Below are positions 6,706-14,813 of a DNA stretch of 39,576 nt, in pieces. The stretch is from an uncultured Clostridia bacterium (GTDB taxonomy: Bacteria > Bacillota > Clostridia > Christensenellales > UBA1242): contig CALVJT010000058.1 in the NCBI GenBank assembly GCA_944332315.1, forward strand, positions 1-39,576. Reading direction: 5' to 3'. The position numbers and the translations under genes were made by a program. Numbering within the stretch: the first letter of the stretch is position 1; each line of letters starts with the position of its first letter. The notes beneath the pieces are model-generated. The model saw only the letters and a list, made by a program, of their open reading frames with translations, searched no databases and was not told where the DNA came from.

Positions 6706-8439
6706 CTAAAATTCCTCTACAAGATCAAATGTTTTATCCTGAATTTGCTGATCTAGTACTCTTACAAATTTTTCAATTGGAACATTGTTGATTTGTTTCC
6801 CGCTACGCGTTTTTAATGAAATGCTGTGATTTTCGATTTCTACATTTCCGAGTATTAAAGTATAAGGAGTTTTCATTTTTCTAAAGTTGTTCACTTTAGC
6901 GCCCATTCCGCCGTCACTTAAATCTAGTTCTACGCGAATTTTGTGGCGCTTTAATTCCTCGGCGACTTCTTTAGCGTAGTCGTACTGCTCCTCGGATACA
7001 GGCACTATGCCAACTTGCACAGGGCTTATCCACAGTGGGAACTCGCCTTTTGTATGCTCGATTAACAAGCCTATAAAGCGCTCTATTGAGCCGTATATTA
7101 CTCTGTGCACCACAACCGGAGTTTGGCGAGAGCCATCTTTATCGGTATAATAAAGGTCAAAGTTCCTTGGAAGCTGAAAATCTAGCTGAATAGTACCCAT
7201 TTGCCATTCGCGCCCTAGGGCATCTTTCATAAGCAAATCGATTTTAGGGCCATAAAAGGCTCCATCGCCTTCATTAATCTCATACCCGCCTTTGCCAAAA
7301 CGGTTATCCAAAACTTCGGCAAGAGTTTTTTCTGCGATATCCCAAAGCGCTGGGTCGCCCATAAAATCATCTGGACGCGTTGATAGCACGCAACGGTACG
7401 TGAGGTTAAATATATGATAAAATTTATCCGCTATTTCAAAAATGCTTTGAATTTCGCTTTCTATTTGGTCGGGACGAATAAAGTTATGAGAATCATCCTG
7501 CCTAAACATTTGCACTCTTAACAAGCCGTGCAAAGTGCCTGAGCCTTCCTTTCGATGTAACACATCACAATCGGAGTAGCGAAGTGGCAAATCGCGGTAG
7601 CTGTGCACCTTGCGTTTATAAACAACCATGGCGTTAGGACAGTTCATTGGCTTAACAGCAAAATCCTCATCCTCTATCGAAAACATATCGTTGCGGTAGT
7701 GTGCCCAATGCCCGCTTGTCACCCAAAGTTGCTTTGCATTGATTAGTGGCGAGCTGATTTCCTCATACCCGCGCGCTTCATGCTCCTCGCGCCAAAAATC
7801 GATTAATGTATTAAAGAGTTTCCAACCTTTTGGTAGCCAATATGGCATACCTGGGGCGGTATCTACCATCATAAATAAATCGAGTTGAGGACCCAGCTTG
7901 CGGTGATCGCGCGCTTTTGCCTCCTCAAGAAATTTTAGATGTTGTTTAAGTTCATCTTTAGTTTCAAACGCAAAGGCATAAATTCTTTGTAGCATTTTAT
8001 TGTGTTCATCGCCACGCCAGTAGGCCGATGATGATTTATCTATTTTGAAGGCCACATTGCGCAACTTCTTAAAGTCCTCTACATGTGGGCCACGACATAA
8101 ATCTACAAAATCGCCACATCTATATGCGCTAATTTCCTCGCCCTCTGGCAGTTCTTTGATAAGTTCCACTTTATAAGGCTGAGCCTTAAACATATCTAAT
8201 GCTTGCTCACGCGTTAAAATAATTTTTTCAAATGCACAATCTTTTTTTAGCAATTCACGCATTTTATTTTCTATTTTTTCCAAATCCTCTGGTTCAAATG
8301 GCTTATCGACATCAAAGTCGTAATAAAAGCCCTTATCTATGGCTGGGCCTATGCCAAACTTTACATCCTTATAAAGTTCTTGAACGGCATAAGCCATTAG
8401 GTGTGCCATAGAGTGCCTAATCGTTTCTATATCTGACAT
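6706..8439 (-). CDS. thrS: Threonyl-tRNA synthetase lacking the TGS domain
   Basis: This class II synthetase charges tRNA-Thr and hydrolyses mischarged Ser-tRNA-Thr. At 577 aa it is about 60-65 residues shorter than the usual ~640. It begins directly with the editing domain HSMAH (His9, His13) and has Cys115/His119 in DLCRGPH, so editing looks intact and the N-terminal TGS domain is absent. The catalytic core keeps zinc ligands Cys267, His318 and His445, motif 2 around LHRKEGSGTLHGLLRVQ, motif 3 GSIERFIGLLIEH, and the C-terminal anticodon-binding domain from about 470. The start at 8439 is supported by GAGAGGA, and only 75 bp separate it from the next gene, so the TGS domain is not merely mis-annotated. 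It has its own promoter and no room for a T-box leader. Confidence 0.96.
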   Translation of the reverse strand: MSDIETIRHSMAHLMAYAVQELYKDVKFGIGPAIDKGFYYDFDVDKPFEPEDLEKIENKMRELLKKDCAFEKIILTREQALDMFKAQPYKVELIKELPEGEEISAYRCGDFVDLCRGPHVEDFKKLRNVAFKIDKSSSAYWRGDEHNKMLQRIYAFAFETKDELKQHLKFLEEAKARDHRKLGPQLDLFMMVDTAPGMPYWLPKGWKLFNTLIDFWREEHEARGYEEISSPLINAKQLWVTSGHWAHYRNDMFSIEDEDFAVKPMNCPNAMVVYKRKVHSYRDLPLRYSDCDVLHRKEGSGTLHGLLRVQMFRQDDSHNFIRPDQIESEIQSIFEIADKFYHIFNLTYRCVLSTRPDDFMGDPALWDIAEKTLAEVLDNRFGKGGYEINEGDGAFYGPKIDLLMKDALGREWQMGTIQLDFQLPRNFDLYYTDKDGSRQTPVVVHRVIYGSIERFIGLLIEHTKGEFPLWISPVQVGIVPVSEEQYDYAKEVAEELKRHKIRVELDLSDGGMGAKVNNFRKMKTPYTLILGNVEIENHSISLKTRSGKQINNVPIEKFVRVLDQQIQDKTFDLVEEF

Positions 8440-8466
8440 TTAATTTTCCTCTCTTTTAACTCACTA

Positions 8467-8495
8467 ATTATACCACAATGCGTTTGATAAAGCAA
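8467..8495 (-). promoter_or_regulatory. Promoter of thrS
   Basis: Leftward -10 TATAAT (8467-8472) with a TGG extension, 17 bp from a poor -35, TTGCTT (8490-8495). The extended -10 compensates for the weak -35. The leader would be about 25 bases. Confidence 0.65.
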
Positions 8496-8514
8496 TTATT
8501 TTGCTTTAAGCACT

Positions 8515-9105
8515 CTATTTTTTTGTGGTTTCGTGCTCGACATTATTTTTTTTATCGGGGTTTTTCTTTTCCGCTTTTTTATTTTCTATGTTTGTACTAT
8601 TTATTATTTGGATATACTTTTGCGCGTGCAACTTATATGCTATAGCTTTTGCACAATATATTAAACAATGCTCTTTTTCATCGCATATAGTAGGCTGATG
8701 AGGGTCAAAACTGCTGCAATTTTTGAAAGATTTTTCCAGTTCTCCACAAAATAAATTGTAAAGGTCTAGTTCGCTCGAATATTTTAGCTGATGGCTGACC
8801 AGTGTCTTTATTTCGTTCATGCTCAAAATTTGCTTAAGAAAGCAAAGAGCTACCATATAGCAAATGTGCTTTCGCGAATAGCGCTTGCCTTTAGGAGATG
8901 GTATCAAGCCAAATTTTACGTAGTTGTTTACCATTGATGGGGTTATTACATTTTCATTATTAGATATTATATATAACTTTTTATTCAATAGTGCCACTAC
9001 TTGATCCATATAAAGTTCAATATCCGGCAAATCCTCGTATCGCAGTATATGAAAATCGCGCAGATCCTCCTCAAACTTTTTCATTTCAAATTCAATATTC
9101 CCCAT
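8515..9105 (-). CDS. DUF1836 domain protein, predicted DNA-binding regulator
   Basis: This 196-aa protein has a DUF1836 domain over residues ~25-135. The family pattern is clear: LPDIELYMDQVVALLN, then TPSMVNNYVKFGLIPSPKGKRYSRKHICYMVALCFLKQILSMNEI in two adjoining parts. The central part resembles a MerR-like winged helix, so a transcription-factor role is likely, but no target of this family is well established. Five cysteines between residues 119 and 151 could bind metal or form disulfides. The C-terminal ~30 residues are Lys/Glu/Asn-rich and probably disordered. The start is supported by GGAGA 7 bases before ATG. The gene is transcribed divergently from the SGNH hydrolase, and its own promoter is built from a 22-bp tandem repeat that suggests autoregulation (inference). 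Confidence 0.85.
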   Translation of the reverse strand: MGNIEFEMKKFEEDLRDFHILRYEDLPDIELYMDQVVALLNKKLYIISNNENVITPSMVNNYVKFGLIPSPKGKRYSRKHICYMVALCFLKQILSMNEIKTLVSHQLKYSSELDLYNLFCGELEKSFKNCSSFDPHQPTICDEKEHCLIYCAKAIAYKLHAQKYIQIINSTNIENKKAEKKNPDKKNNVEHETTKK

Positions 9106-9126
9106 AACATATCTCCGTTAGTTTTA

Positions 9127-9155
9127 ATTTTAACATATTTTTTATTATTTTACAA
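9127..9155 (-). promoter_or_regulatory. Promoter of the DUF1836 gene
   Basis: Leftward -35 TTGTAA (9150-9155), 17 bp, then extended -10 TGT-TAAAAT (9127-9132). The whole spacer is one unit of the tandem repeat. Confidence 0.55.
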
Positions 9156-9176
9156 CATATTTATTATTATTTTACA
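9133..9176. repeat. Two tandem 22-bp repeats in the DUF1836 promoter
   Basis: Units 9133-9154 and 9155-9176 are identical except for one base. They cover the spacer and -35 of the DUF1836 promoter and end 18 bp short of the -35 of the divergent hydrolase promoter. Direct repeats at this location usually mean cooperative binding of a regulator, but both units are extremely AT-rich, so replication slippage is an alternative. Confidence 0.8.
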
Positions 9177-9194
9177 TTATATATATAAAAGTAG

Positions 9195-9221
9195 TTGACA
9201 TTTTATTGAAAAATGTATAAT
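9195..9221 (+). promoter_or_regulatory. Promoter of the SGNH hydrolase gene
   Basis: A perfect -35 TTGACA (9195-9200) is followed by TATAAT at 9216-9221 with a short 15-bp spacer, or by the overlapping TAATAT (9218-9223) at 17 bp. Either gives a leader of about 25-30 bases. Confidence 0.65.
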
Positions 9222-9255
9222 ATAGTATTGAATACTAGATTATAGGAGTATTTTT

Positions 9256-9933
9256 ATGACAAAAAGAATTGCATTATTTGGCGATAGCATATTGCGTGGC
9301 ATTATTTTAGGCGATGACAACCGCTATCACATTTCTAAAGAAGTTGATTGGCAAGGCATCGAGCAAAAGTTTGGTATAAGCATAGAAAACTGCAGTAAAA
9401 TGGGGCTTTGCGTGGACGGCGGAAAAGAAAAGTTAATTGCCTACTTAAAGACTAATCCGCAAATAGATAGCATAGTTATAGAATATGGTGGCAATGATAG
9501 TGATTATCACTGGAATATGGTCAGCAAAAATCCTAATGGCAACTATTTGCCTAAAACTGATTTATATCAGTTTAGTACAAATTTGATGGACATTGTCCAA
9601 ATGATTAGAGAGCACAATATTAGACCTATTCTTATGACATTGCCCCCTATTATTGCAGAAAGGTACTTTAATTTTATTGTAAATCAAGGAAATGATAGAA
9701 ACAACATTGCTACCTTTTTAGGTGACATTCAAATTATATATCGTAGGCAAGAACTTTATTCCAACGAAATTGCCAAAGTGGCGCGCATTTTGAATGTGGA
9801 TATTGTTGATGTAAGGCAAAAGTTTTTGCAAGCCTATGATATTGATGCCTTTTATTGTCAAGATGGGATACATCCTAATACAGAGGGGCAAAAATTGATT
9901 GTAGATGCTTTTGCAGATTATTTTAGCAAATAA
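9256..9933 (+). CDS. SGNH/GDSL-type hydrolase
   Basis: This 225-aa cytosolic protein has no signal peptide. The catalytic blocks of the SGNH fold are all visible: nucleophile Ser11 in FGDSIL, the oxyanion block GGND at 78-81, and the catalytic dyad Asp203/His206 in DGIHPN near the C-terminus. Block II is less clear, with Gly50 in SKMGLC as candidate. Members are esterases, lipases, thioesterases or carbohydrate acetyl-esterases; the substrate cannot be read from this sequence. The gene has its own promoter and a nearby TAGGAG ribosome binding site. It is divergent from the DUF1836 gene, which may regulate it (inference). The 196 bp after it contain no clear terminator. Confidence 0.9.
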   Translation: MTKRIALFGDSILRGIILGDDNRYHISKEVDWQGIEQKFGISIENCSKMGLCVDGGKEKLIAYLKTNPQIDSIVIEYGGNDSDYHWNMVSKNPNGNYLPKTDLYQFSTNLMDIVQMIREHNIRPILMTLPPIIAERYFNFIVNQGNDRNNIATFLGDIQIIYRRQELYSNEIAKVARILNVDIVDVRQKFLQAYDIDAFYCQDGIHPNTEGQKLIVDAFADYFSK

Positions 9934-10129
9934 AAAACTAAGCACTCTTTGACATTTGCATAAAGCACACCACTTTTGTTGCATATAATACATACTTTAT
10001 GTTAATATAATAGTATTAAGTTATCACAAAAAAATGGACTGATTCCTAAACATACCTAAACTATAAATTATCAATGATTAAATATCTAGATACCCTATTC
10101 AATTTAGGACTAATTATAAAGGAGAATTT

Positions 10130-10978
10130 ATGAACATACAAATAACTGCGGATAGCACTATAGATTTAACCCCTGAGTTATTAGAAAAATACGATATAAA
10201 AACAATAGGCTTAGTAATTAGCCTTGGAAATAAAGACTACATTGATGGAGAAAACATTACAAACAAAGATATATTCAATTTTATAAAAACTAAAAACACT
10301 TTACCTAAAACAGGAGCCGTGAGCGTAGAAAGGTACAAAAACTTTTTTGCAAGTTTATCTAATGCGGATACAGCTATTATACACTTTACTATTTCTAGCG
10401 AAATGAGTTCTTGCTACAATTTCGCAAAAATTGCTAGCCAGGACTTTGAAAATGTATTTGTTGTAGATTCTAGATACTTATCCACTGGTATTGCCTTGCT
10501 TGCAATACTTGCAAAAAGAATGGCAGAACAAGGGCAAAGTGCGGATAAAATTGCAGAACATATTCAATATTTAGCAAACGAAAACAAGGTAGAATGTTCA
10601 TTTATTTTGGACAACCTAAAGTTGCTACACAAAGGTGGCAGATGCACGGCTGTACAACGCTTTGGTGCAAATTTACTTAGACTAAAAGTTTGCATAGGCG
10701 TAAAAGATGGCAAAATGAGCGTCATCAACAAATACAAAGGAAAGTTTGAAAATGTAATTGGCGAATATATTGATGACACTCTAAAAAATCAATCTAACTA
10801 TGACCCTCATTGCTGTTTTATAACCTACACTACAGCTTCGCAAGAAGTACTAGATAATGCTATAAAAGCTGTTAAGGAGCTAGGACATTTCGAAAATGTT
10901 TACCTAACTACTGCAGGTTCTACCATAACTAGCCATTGTGGTGAAAACACTATTGGTATACTTTATTTATTAAAGTAA
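10130..10978 (+). CDS. DegV family fatty-acid-binding protein (FakB-like)
   Basis: This 282-aa protein has the two-domain DegV fold. It begins IQITADSTIDLTPELLEKYDI, the usual first strand with its phosphate-contacting DST. TISSEMSS lies at 87-94, matching the family's conserved serine-rich fatty-acid carboxylate site. LKLLHKGGRC and the C-terminal TSHCGENTIGI also fit the family. DegV proteins hold a fatty acid and, as FakB, present it to the FakA kinase to give acyl-phosphate for phospholipid synthesis. No fakA is in this window. AAAGGAG lies 7 bases before the ATG. The transcript ends at a terminator at about 11.13 kb. Confidence 0.9.
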   Translation: MNIQITADSTIDLTPELLEKYDIKTIGLVISLGNKDYIDGENITNKDIFNFIKTKNTLPKTGAVSVERYKNFFASLSNADTAIIHFTISSEMSSCYNFAKIASQDFENVFVVDSRYLSTGIALLAILAKRMAEQGQSADKIAEHIQYLANENKVECSFILDNLKLLHKGGRCTAVQRFGANLLRLKVCIGVKDGKMSVINKYKGKFENVIGEYIDDTLKNQSNYDPHCCFITYTTASQEVLDNAIKAVKELGHFENVYLTTAGSTITSHCGENTIGILYLLK

Positions 10979-11113
10979 TTTTATAATTTTATTTTTGAAA
11001 AAAATTGTTCAGTTAAGCTTTAGTAAGACAATTTAGCAATTATTCAAAAGCGCAATTTGTAAAGACACTAAAGCATTTTATTTAATTTACAACCAAACAA
11101 ACATATTGCTTAT

Positions 11114-11154
11114 AAGCACTTTACACATCCTTTTGTGCATAAAAGTGCTTTTTT
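11114..11154 (+). terminator. Intrinsic terminator of the degV-type gene
   Basis: AAGCACTTT pairs with AAAGTGCTT around a small inner CACA/TGTG stem, and is followed by a run of six T. It lies 136 bp after the DegV stop. Confidence 0.8.
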
Positions 11155-11199
11155 GCCTATATAATCAAAAGAGAAATACATATAATTAAAAAAGTAAAC

Positions 11200-11218
11200 C
11201 ATCATTTTTCATAGAATC
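11200..11218 (-). repeat. Possible decayed end of a fourth MITE-like copy
   Basis: The 19 bases ending in CATAGAATC match the left end of the 90-bp repeat family (reverse orientation) at about 16 positions. The rest of the element is not recognisable. It lies 42 bp from the intact copy at 11261. Confidence 0.35.
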
Positions 11219-11260
11219 TAATTGTCCAGTAGCCCCCTACCATAACTATAAATTCATATT

Positions 11261-11350
11261 GATTCTATGCAAATTGTTGGGGGAAATATCGTATTTAATA
11301 GACAAAATCTTATTAAATTACATCAATACCCCAATATTGATTATAGAATC
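11261..11350 (+). mobile_element. MITE-like 90-bp element, copy 1
   Basis: The ends are GATTCTAT and ATAGAATC, an 8-bp perfect terminal inverted repeat. The two arms resemble each other's reverse complement over ~42 bp (TTGGGG and TTTAATA blocks in both), giving an imperfect hairpin. It differs from copy 3 by one base and from copy 2 by three. The flanks TTCATATT and TTTATATC match at 6 of 8 positions, consistent with a decayed target duplication. It has no coding capacity. It lies 17 bp beyond the terminator of the 987-aa surface gene. Confidence 0.75.
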
Positions 11351-11367
11351 TTTATATCTACAAAATA

Positions 11368-11401
11368 AAAAAGCATTTGCGAAAATTCGTAAATGCTTTT
11401 T
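11368..11401 (-). terminator. Intrinsic terminator of the 987-aa surface-protein gene
   Basis: Arms AAAAAGCATTTGCGAA and TTCGTAAATGCTTTTT form a 16-bp stem (one G-T pair) with T-tracts on either strand. It begins 26 bp after the stop codon. Confidence 0.9.
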
Positions 11402-11427
11402 ATAAGTAAACTTACTTAATGTATATA

Positions 11428-14391
11428 TTAAATTGTTTTTGTATCACGCACAGCTGGATAATCTCCTGTATCCAAAGCCCAAACATTTATATAATCAAAG
11501 TTTCGATTATCGGATGTGAATGGAGTGATACTATTTTTGCAATCGTTTGTACTTGTTCTACCATCAAGGTTATCATAATTCACCCCGTCATTAGAGCCTT
11601 TATTAGGATTATTGAATAAGTCTCCAAAGATTCCACCAGATGCCTTAGATGTACCTTGCTTTTCGGCATCGCCATCAACATCGTCATCGTAAATTGACCT
11701 TACTATAAAGCCTGCTTGCTTTAATCTATTTGTTCCAGCAAGACTGATTCGTACAGGGCTTGAAGTTTCGGCATAATTTGAACCTTGCCCTTGGAATGTT
11801 GCGGCTACAAAGCAGGTATCAATTCTTGCACAATTGCCATTTCCGCTAGAATCTGTACTACCCATTACATAGGTTGCAAATCCACCCTTAATAGCTGAAT
11901 CACTGTTGCCAATTAATGTTGCTACCGCCGAACAATTATCCATTGTACCGCTTTGCATTGTGGAAACTAATCCACCTAATCTTTCGCCAGTTAATGTACT
12001 ACTAAATACATTATTCCTTGTCAAATTACCAGTGTTGTACGCAACCAAACCACCTACATTGTATGCTGTTATTGTAGATTGCGCTGAACTCATTTGAATT
12101 GTACCTGGATTTCTATTATATCCAGCCACACCACCAACATAGTTTCCGCTGTTGTTGACGCCTGTAATAGAACCTCTATATGCCGTATATCTTAAACTTG
12201 ATTCGTTGTAGCCAACCACACCACCAACTCTGTTGTTGTTAGCGCTACTATTAATGTTGGATGTAGAGCCGGCATCATTGATATAGCCACTATTTTGTCC
12301 TGCTATACCACCTACTCTAAATTCTGAACCGCCACTTGTAGATACTGTAATTTGTATATCGCTAGTAACTGTATTTATTGAGCCATTGTTGAGCCCTACC
12401 AAACCACCAGCATATAGCGCATTATTAGTTGTTATATTAATTCCACTATATGATGCGCTTGTGTTTGTGATATCAACATCCTCTATTATACCATTGTTGA
12501 TGCCGGCAACCACGCCCACATATTGACCACTTGTGATAGTTATATTTTCGAACTTAACATTCTTTATAACTGCACCCTCACCAAGCACGCCAAATATACC
12601 AACTTCATCTATACTGCCACCGGATATCACAATATTTTTAATAGTGTGTCCTCGGCCATCGAATACGCCTTCAAATGGATCAGATTCGGTACCAATTGGC
12701 AACCAGTCATTGCCTGCCCAGTCGTAATCTCTAGATAAGCTTATAGTTTCACCAGGTTGACATTGAGATAGTATATCGTGCAATGTTTTAACCTGAGTTG
12801 GATCATCTGGGTCTGTAGGGTCATCTGGGTCTACTGGTTCCTCAGGTTTGGTTTCTACCTCGCCGTTTATATTGATAAAGTAATCCTCAGATTTACCTGA
12901 CATCCGCAATGTAGGGTATCCATTATTTATATCTGCATTTTGTTGCCATGTTACAGTAAAATCGTAGTTAAACGCAGCTATTGCTGAGTTACCTGCAAAT
13001 TTTACATGGCTTAAGATGCCTGTATATTGTGATGCGCTTAAAGGATTATCAGCATCCATTGTATATATGTAGCCTTCTTTTAAGCCATTTTTAATTTGGT
13101 CTGTTGTAATGCCTTGCGCTACAAGAATTTTATCGCTAACGCGCTTATTATAAACATCTACATCGCTATATCCATTATTAACTATAGCATTAACGCTTGT
13201 ATCCGCACAAACTGTGGCATCAAAGTATTGCCCCCAAATTATGTTTTCGGAAATTGTTTGATTTTGAGCATTTGTATACTCTGAAAAATCGTTATTATAT
13301 ACAATTCCTGCTCTGTTAGTAACATTTTCGAATCTTACAACTGCATAATTATCTTTTAGTTTTGCATTTGAATTTTCGGTAGCATTCATATATGCTACAA
13401 TGCCTGCACCTATTGAGCCTGTTACTTGCGAGGAAATAATGCCATTAAATGAGGAATTAATAATAACTCCACCATCCAATACTGCCGTCAATCCACCTAT
13501 TGTGCTCGTTCTTAAACTTTGCAAGTTTGCGTTAAACACTTCACAACGATCTATTCTACCAATTAGGCTATAGTTAGCACCATTAGATAAAGTATCGTAC
13601 AATGCATTGGTTCGCCCTGCCACACTACCTATGTAAACGCCTCCAGATTCTAGCACAGAACTCAATGTTACGCCATTAATTTGAACTTGTTCAATAAGCC
13701 CTCTGTTTTGCCCTGCCACAGCACCTACATTGCGCACTAGTCCACTAATTATTACATCATTCAAAACCAAATCGTGCACATAGCCAGACGAAGCAATAGT
13801 ACCAAATAGTCCTGCATTTTCAATTGTAGAATTTGCGGTTATTGTTAAATTAGAGATGCTGTGACCATTGCCATCAAATTCTCCCGCGAATGCTGTAGAA
13901 CCAAATAGCGGAGTAAAGCTTTCATCTGCGTTAGCCATATCAATATCAGCTACCAAAATGTAACTGCTATCGGCTGTGGCACCTTCAGCAATGTTCTCTA
14001 ACCCATCATACAATTGATCAGCAGTAGATATTATAAACGGGTTAGCCTCAGTGCCATCACCAATTTTTACCAAACACTGCTGTACTGTCCAATCACTGCG
14101 ATTTGTGTCGAGCCAAATTTCTGTTTCGCCCGCGCTAATTGCAGTAAATAGTTCAGTTGTAGGATCATAGGTTATTAAATCTGTATTTTGTATCACCCAC
14201 TCAATCTCGGTGCCGTCAAGCGGATTTTCGTGATGATACGCTAACTTAAATGTATCACCTACATTTACATTAACTTCACTTGTTTGCAAGTTGATATATT
14301 CATCATCTTTCATAAAGTAGTAAACAGTAACTCCCAAAGCGACGATGGTTAATAAAGCAACTACAAACACTACAAACTTTTGATAATTCAT
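11428..14391 (-). CDS. Membrane-anchored surface protein with Ig-like and GLUG domains
   Basis: This is a 987-aa exported protein. Residues 6-27 form one hydrophobic helix after a short cytosolic MNYQK, best read as an uncleaved signal anchor. Residues ~33-110 look like a bacterial Ig-like (Big_2) domain. Two right-handed beta-helix-like modules follow, each opening with a GTEANPFIISTADQLYD- or TLHDILSQCQPG-type segment and an FDGNGHSI or FDGRGHTI turn, then many GLUG-type repeats (GGVVGYN, GGLVGLN). A linker of Pro/Asp repeats (DPDDPTDPDDPT) near residue 515 separates them. There is no LPxTG or SLH anchor at the C-terminus. GLUG proteins are usually adhesins or cell-surface scaffolds; the ligand is unknown. 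It has a perfect promoter, a GGAG site and its own terminator, so it is monocistronic. Confidence 0.88.
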   Translation of the reverse strand: MNYQKFVVFVVALLTIVALGVTVYYFMKDDEYINLQTSEVNVNVGDTFKLAYHHENPLDGTEIEWVIQNTDLITYDPTTELFTAISAGETEIWLDTNRSDWTVQQCLVKIGDGTEANPFIISTADQLYDGLENIAEGATADSSYILVADIDMANADESFTPLFGSTAFAGEFDGNGHSISNLTITANSTIENAGLFGTIASSGYVHDLVLNDVIISGLVRNVGAVAGQNRGLIEQVQINGVTLSSVLESGGVYIGSVAGRTNALYDTLSNGANYSLIGRIDRCEVFNANLQSLRTSTIGGLTAVLDGGVIINSSFNGIISSQVTGSIGAGIVAYMNATENSNAKLKDNYAVVRFENVTNRAGIVYNNDFSEYTNAQNQTISENIIWGQYFDATVCADTSVNAIVNNGYSDVDVYNKRVSDKILVAQGITTDQIKNGLKEGYIYTMDADNPLSASQYTGILSHVKFAGNSAIAAFNYDFTVTWQQNADINNGYPTLRMSGKSEDYFININGEVETKPEEPVDPDDPTDPDDPTQVKTLHDILSQCQPGETISLSRDYDWAGNDWLPIGTESDPFEGVFDGRGHTIKNIVISGGSIDEVGIFGVLGEGAVIKNVKFENITITSGQYVGVVAGINNGIIEDVDITNTSASYSGINITTNNALYAGGLVGLNNGSINTVTSDIQITVSTSGGSEFRVGGIAGQNSGYINDAGSTSNINSSANNNRVGGVVGYNESSLRYTAYRGSITGVNNSGNYVGGVAGYNRNPGTIQMSSAQSTITAYNVGGLVAYNTGNLTRNNVFSSTLTGERLGGLVSTMQSGTMDNCSAVATLIGNSDSAIKGGFATYVMGSTDSSGNGNCARIDTCFVAATFQGQGSNYAETSSPVRISLAGTNRLKQAGFIVRSIYDDDVDGDAEKQGTSKASGGIFGDLFNNPNKGSNDGVNYDNLDGRTSTNDCKNSITPFTSDNRNFDYINVWALDTGDYPAVRDTKTI

Positions 14392-14422
14392 AATTTCTCC
14401 TATACAATCTAACTTTGCTTAT

Positions 14423-14451
14423 ATTATACTTTTTTATAATCATTTTGTCAA
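14423..14451 (-). promoter_or_regulatory. Perfect-consensus promoter of the 987-aa surface gene
   Basis: Leftward TTGACA (14446-14451), 17 bp, TATAAT (14423-14428). The predicted leader is about 25-30 bases. Confidence 0.88.
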
Positions 14452-14744
14452 TACTCTTATTAAATATTTTCGGCAACTTGTTAAGTTAGTGCTCGAATTT
14501 TGTCTAAAATAATACAGTTTTATAACTATGATTTTGAAGTTGCTGTCTATAAAAATTATTTATTCAATACAATTTAATTTATTACCAGTATTTTAGAAAT
14601 GATATGCGTTCACAAAATTAGTGCATAGTTTTGCTATTTTTTACTATTTTTAGCAAACTTTTGTAATCTTTTATAGCAACATACTACATTTCAAAATCAA
14701 TTACCATAGCAGATAAAACTTAAACAAAATATTAAACATACATA
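14452..14744. other. Gene-free AT-rich spacer between divergent genes
   Basis: This is the middle of a 422-bp gene-free stretch. No reading frame with a ribosome binding site is seen. TAGTTTTGCTA near 14626 and TAGCAAACT at 14651 can pair with one bulge, but no T-tract follows. There is no TGGNACC motif, so a T-box for the synthetase is not present. Confidence 0.6.
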
Positions 14745-14758
14745 CAAATTATAATTTG
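14745..14758. promoter_or_regulatory. 14-bp palindrome abutting the hisS -35 box
   Basis: CAAATTATAATTTG is a perfect inverted repeat ending one base before the -35 hexamer. It could be an operator, but AT-rich palindromes of this size also arise by chance. Confidence 0.3.
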
Positions 14759-14787
14759 TTGCTTTTATAAAAAAAATATTGTATAAT
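14759..14787 (+). promoter_or_regulatory. Promoter of the hisS-like gene
   Basis: -35 TTGCTT (14759-14764), 17-bp spacer, -10 TATAAT (14782-14787). The same hexamers and spacing occur at thrS. Confidence 0.65.
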
Positions 14788-14813
14788 TATATATACTAAT
14801 TAAGGACTATGAT

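Noticed and set aside
8440..8514. T-box or other leader upstream of thrS
   Set aside because: Only 75 bp are available, filled by a promoter and ribosome binding site, and no TGGNACC motif is present.
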